Part shown: positions 24,256-29,581 of the stretch, piece after piece
Numbering within the stretch: position 1 is the first letter of the stretch
Layout of the letters: the number at the start of each line of letters is the position of its first letter
Made by a program: the position numbers and the translations under genes
Assembly (NCBI GenBank): GCA_041651295.1
Contig: JBAZJN010000013.1
Span: 1 to 29,581 of the forward strand
DNA length: 29,581 nt
Direction: 5' to 3'
Origin: JBAZJN01 sp041651295
GTDB taxonomy: Bacteria > Patescibacteriota > UBA1384 > XYA2-FULL-43-10 > CAINNR01
The notes under the pieces: model-generated
Databases searched by the model: none
Told to the model about the DNA's origin: nothing
The model's input: the letters and a program-made list of their open reading frames with translations, nothing else

Positions 24256-25299
24256 TTGTCCGATAGAAAATTAATTACCGGTAATGAAGCTGTCGTGTTC
24301 GGCGCAATTGAAGGTGGTGCCGAAGCTTTTTTTGGATATCCCATTACTCCCGCTACCGAAATTCTTGAAGGTTGGGCTAAGCTGTCGGATAAAAATTCCA
24401 ACCTAAAATTTTTGCAGGCCGAAGACGAAATTGCTTCCGGTTTTGCTGCCATAGGAGCCATTTTAGCTGGCACTAAGGCATTTACCGCTACGGCCGGTAT
24501 CGGCCACGTTTTGATGCAGGACGCAATATCAATGGCAGAAAATCAAAGATTGCCTTTTGTCGCAGTTGTAGCTCAGCGCGGCGGACCGTCAACCGGAACC
24601 GTAAATTATTCTCAGCAGGAACTAAATTTAGCATCTTTCGGCGGTAACGGTGACGGACTAAGAATCGTTTATTCTGCTTCATCAGTCGAAGAGTTATATT
24701 ATCTTTCAGCCAAGATATTTTCAACAGCCTGGAAATACCGCTTTCCCACCATATTATTGTCTGACGGTTATTTGGCGAAACAGAAAGTTACTGTAAAACT
24801 AAGTAAGCCGGTGAAACCTTTCCCTGAATCAAAAATATTGAAAGAAGACATCGGCAACCCAACTTATATTCGCAATTGCTATGGTTCCGAGGAAGAGTTT
24901 GCCAAAATTCTTCGAAAAAATATTGATGATTATAAAAATATCATTTCCAAAGTTTCCGAATGTGAAAGTTATAAAACAGCCGGTGTTACAGACCTGATAA
25001 TTGCTCACGGTTCTCCTGCAGCGTCTGCTAAAGATGCGGTTGACGAGTTGCGGGAAAATAAAATTTCAGCCGGACTTGTCCGACCGATTACGGTTCGACC
25101 GCTTGACTGCCGTACAATCGCCTCGGCGGCCAAAATTGCCAAGCGGATTTACATTATTGAATCCTCATTTGAACAATTCTCCAGGACGGTAATTTATAAA
25201 ATTCCGGAGATTGCCGGTAAAGTTAATCTGCTATTAAAGCCGGCTGAAGGTATTTCGGCGGAAGAAATTGTTAATTTTGTCACAAAGGTTAAAAAATGA
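24256..25299 (+). CDS. 2-oxoacid:ferredoxin oxidoreductase, alpha subunit
   Basis: A 347-residue subunit with the pyrimidine-binding and transketolase C-terminal-like domains of the oxidoreductases that oxidise 2-oxoacids to acyl-CoA with ferredoxin as electron acceptor. Signature stretches: GNEAVVFGAIEGGAEAFFGYPITPATEIL, AEDEIASGFAAIGAILAGTKAFTATAG and PFVAVVAQRGGPSTGT. Start is TTG at 24256, with GGAGGGG two nt upstream. Genes for phosphotransacylase and acetate kinase just before argue for pyruvate as substrate, although KorA-like enzymes for 2-oxoglutarate have the same layout. The stop overlaps the beta gene by 4 nt (ATGA). Confidence 0.92.
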   Translation: MSDRKLITGNEAVVFGAIEGGAEAFFGYPITPATEILEGWAKLSDKNSNLKFLQAEDEIASGFAAIGAILAGTKAFTATAGIGHVLMQDAISMAENQRLPFVAVVAQRGGPSTGTVNYSQQELNLASFGGNGDGLRIVYSASSVEELYYLSAKIFSTAWKYRFPTILLSDGYLAKQKVTVKLSKPVKPFPESKILKEDIGNPTYIRNCYGSEEEFAKILRKNIDDYKNIISKVSECESYKTAGVTDLIIAHGSPAASAKDAVDELRENKISAGLVRPITVRPLDCRTIASAAKIAKRIYIIESSFEQFSRTVIYKIPEIAGKVNLLLKPAEGISAEEIVNFVTKVKK

Positions 25300-26048
25300 A
25301 AAGTCCGGATTATAATTTTGCTATGCCTGATCTATTAAACATAAAAACAAAACCTAGTATGTTTTGTCCCGGTTGTGGTGAAAGTATAATTTTAAAGCAC
25401 TTGGGAATTGTTTTGAAAGATAATCACCTCCAAAATAAAACAACCTTCATTATCGACATTGGTTGTGCTTTGCTTTCCTGGAATTATTTCAATCTTGATA
25501 CCTTGCAAAGCCACCATGGCAGATCTGTCCCCGTTGCTGTCGGATACAAGACGATTCGTGAAAACAGAAATGTTATCGCTTTTATGGGTGACGGTGGAGC
25601 TTATGCCATTGGCTTGCAATCGCTTCTGCACGCCGCGTTCCGAAACAATCCGATTACGGTTATTATTGTTAACAACACCGATTATGCAATGACTGGTGGG
25701 CAAATGGCTCCCACCACTCTTTCAAATGAAATTACTACCACTTCAGTATCCGGAAAGGATCCAAAGGAAGTTGGTCCGGCTTTTCACGGGCCGGAGTTAG
25801 TTCGTCAAATCGCCGATAAAAATGCTTTTATTGCCAGAGCATCAATCTCAAATCCAGCTTTGCTAGATACAATGCTGAAGAAAGCTTTTAAGACTCAGTC
25901 TGAAAATAATTTTTCAATGGTTGAAGTGCTTTCGATTTGTCCGACCAATTGGAAAACGAATGCTGCGGAATCGTTTGATTTCTTGGCAAAGATGGAAAAA
26001 GTTTATCCTGTAGGAGAAATTATTCAAAATGAAAAACCAAGTAAATAA
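25296..26048 (+). CDS. 2-oxoacid:ferredoxin oxidoreductase, beta subunit (TPP-binding)
   Basis: A 250-residue thiamine pyrophosphate-binding subunit. The iron-sulfur ligand start FCPGCGES (about 27-34), the second cysteine in IDIGCALL, and the TPP/Mg motif MGDGGAYAIGLQSLLHAAFRNN ending in VNNTDYAMTGGQ (quoted as MGDGGAYAIG and NNTDYAMTGGQ) are clear. The TGGQ ending is usual in this family. Overlaps: 4 nt with alpha, 20 nt with the gamma/ferredoxin gene. Together the three proteins form one complex in the cytoplasm. Confidence 0.93.
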   Translation: MKSPDYNFAMPDLLNIKTKPSMFCPGCGESIILKHLGIVLKDNHLQNKTTFIIDIGCALLSWNYFNLDTLQSHHGRSVPVAVGYKTIRENRNVIAFMGDGGAYAIGLQSLLHAAFRNNPITVIIVNNTDYAMTGGQMAPTTLSNEITTTSVSGKDPKEVGPAFHGPELVRQIADKNAFIARASISNPALLDTMLKKAFKTQSENNFSMVEVLSICPTNWKTNAAESFDFLAKMEKVYPVGEIIQNEKPSK

Positions 26049-26859
26049 AATTTTGATTGCTGGTGAAGGTGGACAGGGAATCCAAACAATAGCCAAGATA
26101 TTAACTTTGGCATTGGAAAAAACCGGCTTATATATCAGCTATATTCCCCAATTCGGCCCCGAACAACGCGGTACCCCGTCGGTTGCCTTCATCCAATATT
26201 CCGAAAAACCCATTAATTATCCCCGATTTAATCAAGCCGATTTTTTGATTATCTTGCGAAAACGAGCCATACCTATCGTATCAAAATATATCAGCAGAAG
26301 TACCGAGGTGATTTTCGATTCCTCAACCATCCCCCGGACTTCAATACAGCAAACTACAAATAAAACTTGGGGTATTCCGGCAACCAAATTAACCGAAGAG
26401 CATTTTGACTCAAAATCGCTAAATTTGATAGTCTTGTCAGCATTTGCTAACCAATTTCTTCAATATTCCCATAATGCTTTATGGGAAGTGGTATTATCTG
26501 TGCTGGGCTCAAAATTTGCCAACAATAGCCAGCTCAAATTAAAATCAAAAGAGGCGTTTGATTCCGTAGAACACTTTAACTTTGAGAATAAAAAATACTC
26601 ACGGCCGGAATATGATGTGACGTCAGGCATCATTCTGAAAAAGAACCAAACAAGACGAGCGGTAGTTATACCAAAATTTTGTAAGGGTTGCAGTATTTGT
26701 ATCGAGAAATGTCCAGTGAGAGCCATTAGCTTCGGAAAAAATTTAGGAGTTTACGGAACGCCAGTTCCTGACGTTGATATTAATAAATGTATTGCCTGCG
26801 GAAATTGTTTTAAATTTTGTCCAGACAACGCCATTAAAGTCGAAAAATTATCTAACTAA
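26029..26859 (+). CDS. 2-oxoacid:ferredoxin oxidoreductase gamma subunit fused to 2[4Fe-4S] ferredoxin domain
   Basis: A 276-residue fusion. The N-terminal gamma domain (about 1-180) starts NKILIAGEGGQGIQTIAKIL, with the glycine loop, and has PQFGPEQRGTPSVAF. The C-terminal about 60 residues carry two CxxCxxCxxxCP clusters (CKGCSICIEKCP and CIACGNCFKFCP), so the delta/ferredoxin function is built in. This gives a three-gene alpha-beta-gamma/delta complex that should pass electrons from pyruvate to ferredoxin. A strong RBS for a 25-codon ORF lies directly after its stop. Confidence 0.92.
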   Translation: MKNQVNKILIAGEGGQGIQTIAKILTLALEKTGLYISYIPQFGPEQRGTPSVAFIQYSEKPINYPRFNQADFLIILRKRAIPIVSKYISRSTEVIFDSSTIPRTSIQQTTNKTWGIPATKLTEEHFDSKSLNLIVLSAFANQFLQYSHNALWEVVLSVLGSKFANNSQLKLKSKEAFDSVEHFNFENKKYSRPEYDVTSGIILKKNQTRRAVVIPKFCKGCSICIEKCPVRAISFGKNLGVYGTPVPDVDINKCIACGNCFKFCPDNAIKVEKLSN

Positions 26860-26871
26860 CAGGAGGTCACC

Positions 26872-26949
26872 GTGGAATGGTATTGGTGGGTAATTACAGC
26901 TGTCATTATGGCAACGTTGATTTGGTGGGCTCTTTACGAATCACGATAA
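26872..26949 (+). CDS. 25-residue tryptophan-rich membrane microprotein
   Basis: GTG at 26872 is preceded by a perfect AGGAGGT (26861-26867), the best Shine-Dalgarno sequence of this operon, and the frame closes with TAA at 26947-26949. The 25-residue product is one hydrophobic helix (about 6-21: VITAVIMATLIWWALY) with an acidic/aromatic start (EWYWW) and a charged end (ESR); five of 25 residues are Trp. It starts 12 nt after the ferredoxin oxidoreductase gene and so is probably cotranscribed. By analogy with small subunits such as CydX or KdpF it might attach or stabilise a membrane partner, but no partner is known. It is below the usual gene-calling length. Confidence 0.6.
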   Translation: MEWYWWVITAVIMATLIWWALYESR

Positions 26950-26956
26950 ATTTTCT

Positions 26957-26974
26957 GGTAACCCACAGGTAACC
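26957..26974 (+). terminator. Weak hairpin at the end of the energy operon
   Basis: GGTAACC (26957-26963), loop CACA, GGTAACC (26968-26974): a stem with one central A-A mismatch, followed by TAAATGATTTTTG. Suggestive of the operon end only. The next about 80 nt hold no gene. Confidence 0.35.
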
Positions 26975-27014
26975 TAAATGATTTTTGTTGATCAATTTTA
27001 TGTACGTCCATCAA

Positions 27015-27053
27015 TAATACTTAAAATACATACGATCGATTAAATATCAAGTA
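27015..27053 (+). repeat. 39-nt direct repeat, copy 1 (upstream of PaaX-like gene)
   Basis: Matches 27588-27626 at 30 of 39 positions without gaps. Shared cores are TAATACTTAA, CGATCG and AAATA. It ends five nt before the start of the PaaX-like gene, where an operator would be expected. Confidence 0.55.
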
Positions 27054-27057
27054 CGTT

Positions 27058-27597
27058 ATGAGAAAATCTAGCAAATTAACAAATAATATAAAAGTTTTTA
27101 CATCCGACCTACTTAAGCATCTAATTTTTGCTACCGAAAATATTTTAGCTGCATCCTTAAGTAAAAAAAGAGCTTACAAAATATTCAATGAATTATACGG
27201 GTTTGAAACTAAAACAAGTTGTAGTAAATGGTTGAATAACCTACGGTCCCAAGGATATATTCGATATTTTCGCAGCTCTAATTCAGTCGAATTTACAACC
27301 AAAACAAAAATTAAGTTAGCAAAAGTAATTGCTAATCGTATGCAGTCAACATCGGTTTACTGTTTTTTCTCTTTTGATGTGCCGGAACGACTAAAGGGCA
27401 ATCGAAACAAATTTCGGAAATCAATCAAGGATCTTGGTTGCAAGCAGGTTCAAAGGAGCCTCTGGGTGACGAATAAAGATATTTACAATTTGGTTCAGCA
27501 AATTGCTGAGGAATATAAAGTGCAGGAGTATATTATCAGCATTATTTCGACCAAGACTGATGTTGATAAAACAATAGAAAACTTACTTAATACTTAA
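27058..27597 (+). CDS. PaaX-like regulator with winged helix and Cas2-like C-terminal domain
   Basis: A 179-residue protein. The N-terminal part (about 15-95) looks like a winged helix (ILAASLSKKRAYKIFNELYG ... CSKWLNNLRSQGYIRYFR). The C-terminal part (about 100-165) is a ferredoxin-like fold shared by PaaX and Cas2: VYCFFSFDVPERLKGNRNKFRKSIKDLGCKQVQRSLWVTNKD (key: SFDVPE with Asp, then RNKFRK and QRSLWV). Such proteins are common in CPR genomes and are often annotated as Cas2 or PaaX-like. No CRISPR array or other cas gene is in the window, so a regulator role is more likely. It is flanked by the two 39-nt repeats; RBS is weak. Its target is unknown. Confidence 0.75.
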   Translation: MRKSSKLTNNIKVFTSDLLKHLIFATENILAASLSKKRAYKIFNELYGFETKTSCSKWLNNLRSQGYIRYFRSSNSVEFTTKTKIKLAKVIANRMQSTSVYCFFSFDVPERLKGNRNKFRKSIKDLGCKQVQRSLWVTNKDIYNLVQQIAEEYKVQEYIISIISTKTDVDKTIENLLNT

Positions 27598-27626
27598 CAT
27601 GTATTCGATCGTTCAAATAATCAGTA
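27588..27626 (+). repeat. 39-nt direct repeat, copy 2 (over the stop codon of the PaaX-like gene)
   Basis: Second copy of the repeat at 27015-27053; it includes the TAA stop (27595-27597) and ends eight nt before the -35 of the tRNA-Ala promoter. Confidence 0.55.
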
Positions 27627-27634
27627 TATGACAA

Positions 27635-27663
27635 TTGAATACGAATTAAATATTTGCTATATT
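27635..27663 (+). promoter_or_regulatory. Promoter of tRNA-Ala
   Basis: TTGAAT (27635-27640), 17-bp spacer, TATATT (27658-27663); expected start about 20 nt before the tRNA 5' end. Confidence 0.75.
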
Positions 27664-29267
27664 AAACTCAGTAATTGCATTCTGTTTTGGGCCCGTAGCT
27701 TAGTTGGTAGAGCGCTTCCATGGCATGGAAGAGGTCGCAAGTTCAAATCTTGTCGGGTCCACCATTCCGAATTTCGTCTTAAAATGAGTGTTTTTGTTCC
27801 GCCCATTAGCCGAGTTTCTTGGGGCAATTCGAGAAGTAAATCGTATTGTTTGGCAAAATCCATTTGTAACTTTCCAGCCAGTAAAATGCGGTTCGAGCCG
27901 ACGGTTTTCAAAAAATTCCTCATTCCGGGGAAATTTTTTGTATTGGCAAGATTATGAGCTTGGTTGGCGTCAATTATCCAGTTTTTCAAGAGTTCGAGCC
28001 AATGATTCCCTGTTCGCTCAAAATCGTTAAGTTTTTGTTCTAAATCGGCTTTTTGCTCAACCAAAAGATTTTTCTTTTGCTTAAATTCATCAAGTTCTAT
28101 TTCTGCATCCAGGTGAAGATCAATAAGCCGATTGATTTTTTCTTTAACAATCTTGATTTTGTCTTTAAGATTTTGAGCGAATATTCCCGATGTGTCGTTT
28201 TGTTCTTGCTCCCAGTCAGATATTTTAGCAAGAAACTTATCTCTCCATTCATCGGGAATGGAAATATTTTGACAAATATTTTGTACTTGTTCGGCAAGTC
28301 TTTCTTCTCGCAAAAAGCCATCGGTACATTTTTTAACTTTGCTTTTTTTTGTACAGCGGTAATACTTAAAAACCAATCCGCTTTTTTTAGTATGTTTCTC
28401 ACCTGTGATTTGATAGCCACATTCTCCACAGATCGCAAAGTTTTTAAAAACGAGTTCTTCTTTGGTTTTCTTTTTGCGAGGTTTGCCGTTGTCATGAATA
28501 GCCAGTTGTATTTTGTCAAAAAGTTTTTTGGAAATCATTGGCTTATGGCTGCCTTGTTGTAACTCTCCTCTGTAGTTGAACATGCCATAGTAAAACGGGT
28601 TGGTTAGCATAAACCCTATGGTTGATAAGTGTATTGGTTTTCCCGTTTTACCAACCAAGCCAAGCGAAAACATTTCGTCTCGGATTTTAGTTAAGGTGTG
28701 GTTTCCTTCGGCAAAAAGCTCTAAACATTTCTTCACCTTATTAAATGTCGCCTTATCTGATTCTATGGATCTAAGTCTCGGCTCATTGTAATAGCCAAGA
28801 GGAGCTTTTGCCGGCATTTCACCACGCCTTAACTTTTGTCGTATTCCTCGCAAAATGTTTTCTCTTAAATTGTCGGTGTAATACTTAGCCTGTCCGAAGG
28901 CAACACTCAACATGAACTTTCCTTGCGGAGTGGTATCAAACCAAAATGTTGGAAACTTCAATGATTGAATTTTACCCATGTCAACTAGATAAATGACTTT
29001 ACCGCCATCTATAGAGTTCCTTGCTAGCCTATCTGGATTCCAAGCCAAAATTCCCGTAGCCTTGCCTTCTTCCATTTCAGAAAGCATTTGATTGAAAATA
29101 GGTCGCCCCGGCTCCTTGGCAGTTTTTGATTCGCTGAACTCTTTAATTACAAAAAGATTGTTTTGTTTAGCGTAATCCCTTAGTTCTTGGAGCTGGGCTT
29201 CGATAGATAAAATCTGCCGTTCCTCTTCCTCGGACGACTTTCTGCAGTAGATGAAATATTTTAGCAT
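27657..29267 (-). CDS. Large serine recombinase whose 3' end crosses tRNA-Ala
   Basis: A 536-residue site-specific recombinase. The resolvase domain (about 1-145) starts FIYCRKSSEEEERQ with the nucleophile Ser11, and has AWNPDRLARN. A recombinase DNA-binding domain follows (PLGYYNEP ... GLVGKTGKPIHLSTIGFMLTNPFYYG), then a zinc ribbon with CGECG and a second Cys pair (YRCTKKSKVKKC), then a coiled coil (about 355-430). AGGAGGG precedes the ATG at 29267. The last about 35 residues (WWTRQDLNLRPLP...) are encoded by the antisense of tRNA-Ala and its promoter, so the native C-terminus was probably lost or replaced on integration. It should catalyse integration or excision of the element to the right of about 27765. 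Confidence 0.9.
   Translation of the reverse strand: MLKYFIYCRKSSEEEERQILSIEAQLQELRDYAKQNNLFVIKEFSESKTAKEPGRPIFNQMLSEMEEGKATGILAWNPDRLARNSIDGGKVIYLVDMGKIQSLKFPTFWFDTTPQGKFMLSVAFGQAKYYTDNLRENILRGIRQKLRRGEMPAKAPLGYYNEPRLRSIESDKATFNKVKKCLELFAEGNHTLTKIRDEMFSLGLVGKTGKPIHLSTIGFMLTNPFYYGMFNYRGELQQGSHKPMISKKLFDKIQLAIHDNGKPRKKKTKEELVFKNFAICGECGYQITGEKHTKKSGLVFKYYRCTKKSKVKKCTDGFLREERLAEQVQNICQNISIPDEWRDKFLAKISDWEQEQNDTSGIFAQNLKDKIKIVKEKINRLIDLHLDAEIELDEFKQKKNLLVEQKADLEQKLNDFERTGNHWLELLKNWIIDANQAHNLANTKNFPGMRNFLKTVGSNRILLAGKLQMDFAKQYDLLLELPQETRLMGGTKTLILRRNSEWWTRQDLNLRPLPCHGSALPTKLRAQNRMQLLSLI
27689..27764 (+). tRNA. tRNA-Ala (anticodon GGC)
   Basis: A 76-nt tRNA with acceptor stem GGGCCCG/CGGGTCC (one G-U pair), anticodon stem CTTCC/GGAAG around ATGGCAT (anticodon GGC, reads GCC/GCU), T loop TTCAAAT, and encoded CCA. 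The recombinase gene on the other strand reads through the whole tRNA, so the tRNA 3' end is likely the junction of an integrated element. Confidence 0.95.
27778..27894 (-). repeat. 117-bp inverted repeat, left arm (inside the recombinase gene)
   Basis: Its reverse complement occurs at 29465-29581 with a single difference (27784 versus 29575). This arm encodes the recombinase residues from NRILLAGKL to GGTKTLIL. Confidence 0.9.
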
Positions 29268-29441
29268 AAATCCCTCCTCGTTATATTCACTATCGATTTT
29301 ATCTTTATAGGTATCAAATGCTTTCTGATTTATGGAATGTTACACCGACAATTTTGAAATCTTGCCAATTTTTCCCTATCGGGATTAAACCTTACGGCTC
29401 AAAGCAACAAATGTATTTGTGAAATATTGTAATACATTTTT

Positions 29442-29581
29442 ATGCTTTCCTCGCTATCACTCGGGAACCGCATTTTACTGGCTGGAAAGTTACAAATGGA
29501 TTTTGCCAAACAATACGATTTACTTCTCGAATTGCCCCAAGAAACTCGGCTAATGGGCGGAACAAAAACACTCACTTTAAG
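29442..29581 (+). pseudogene. Partial second copy of the recombinase C-terminal region, open at the window edge
   Basis: From an ATG at 29442 an open frame of 46 codons runs off the window. After eight unrelated codons (LSSLSLG region) it reads the recombinase C-terminal segment NRILLAGKLQMDFAKQYD ... GGTKTLTL, with one Ile-to-Thr change. No RBS is evident. It may be the remnant of a second recombinase, a rearranged element end, or an assembly artefact. The stretch 29268-29441 between the two genes holds the recombinase leader (weak TTGATA-17-GATAGT) and the short palindrome ACAAATGTATTTGT; nothing else is seen. Confidence 0.4.
29465..29581 (+). repeat. 117-bp inverted repeat, right arm (at window edge)
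   Basis: Reverse complement of 27778-27894, 116 of 117 bases identical. The match is cut by the end of the window, so the true repeat may be longer and could include tRNA-Ala. Confidence 0.9.

Noticed and set aside
27058..27597. Cas2 of a CRISPR-Cas system
   Set aside because: The C-terminal fold is Cas2-like, but there is an N-terminal winged helix as in PaaX, no cas1, and no repeat-spacer array in the window.
27015..27626. CRISPR array or transposon ends made of the 39-nt repeats
   Set aside because: Only two degenerate copies 573 nt apart with a protein gene between them, direct rather than inverted, and no transposase.
27657..27777. C-terminal tail of the recombinase as a functional domain
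   Set aside because: The TRQDLNLRPLP stretch is the well-known result of translating a tRNA gene backwards.
28053..28562. 169-residue plus-strand frame inside the recombinase gene
   Set aside because: Antisense to the zinc-ribbon and coiled-coil region of a clear recombinase; Phe-rich composition typical of the reverse of Lys-rich sequence.
1..29581. Recoding of UGA as glycine (as in SR1/Gracilibacteria)
   Set aside because: TGA is the natural stop of several genes (for example murA before mreB) and conserved proteins are complete without reading through it.

Overview
The window looks like a piece of a small, AT-rich bacterial chromosome of the Candidate Phyla Radiation (Patescibacteria) type. 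Reasons: compact operons with overlapping genes; a monoderm-like set of envelope genes (MurA, MreB, sortase, PEGA-domain protein); a Rel protein lacking its usual ACT domain; a short acetate kinase; AT-only heptamer repeats between genes; and a serine recombinase that reads into a tRNA gene. The lineage is an inference from gene style, not from a marker tree. TGA is used as a normal stop.

Layout. (1) 53-7969, minus strand: a housekeeping operon with a consensus promoter and a possible attenuator, running nusA - clpC - rel - hisS - SPOUT methyltransferase and ending in a GC-rich, multi-hairpin RNA with its own terminator. (2) 8605-11625, minus: three glycosyltransferases (two GT4, one WecG/TagA type). 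(3) 11849-14560, minus: murA - mreB - a small protein that may be a BECR-fold nuclease, met head-on by a short hairpin RNA from the plus strand. (4) 14711-16316: PEGA-domain membrane protein, sortase, tRNA-Leu(CAA). (5) tsaC-like gene at 18026-18604. (6) 19398-26949, plus: an energy operon with two tandem cofactor-independent phosphoglycerate mutases, a PduL phosphotransacylase, acetate kinase, a three-gene 2-oxoacid:ferredoxin oxidoreductase and a 25-codon membrane microprotein. Together these convert 3-phosphoglycerate towards 2-phosphoglycerate and, downstream of pyruvate, take pyruvate to acetyl-CoA, acetyl phosphate and acetate with ATP formation. (7) 27015-29581: a PaaX/Cas2-like regulator flanked by 39-nt direct repeats, tRNA-Ala(GGC), and a large serine recombinase whose 3' end crosses the tRNA; a 117-bp inverted copy of the recombinase 3' end lies at the window edge.

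The most unusual pattern is three gene units inserted between these operons (8063-8540, 16409-18027, 18622-19381). Their coding DNA is clearly richer in GC than the neighbours (sampled 60-base lines: 32 to 38 G+C, against 19 in one AT-rich neighbour line and 27 in another). Each carries its own promoter-like sequence and its own hairpin-plus-T-run terminator, like the 'morons' of phage genomes. They encode a small membrane protein, a secreted M23 peptidase with a long C-terminal extension, and an unknown 159-residue protein followed by a 40-residue protein. Other points of note are an apparent AUA start codon on the first phosphoglycerate mutase, a lost substrate-binding arginine in the second, and the unidentified structured RNA at the left end.
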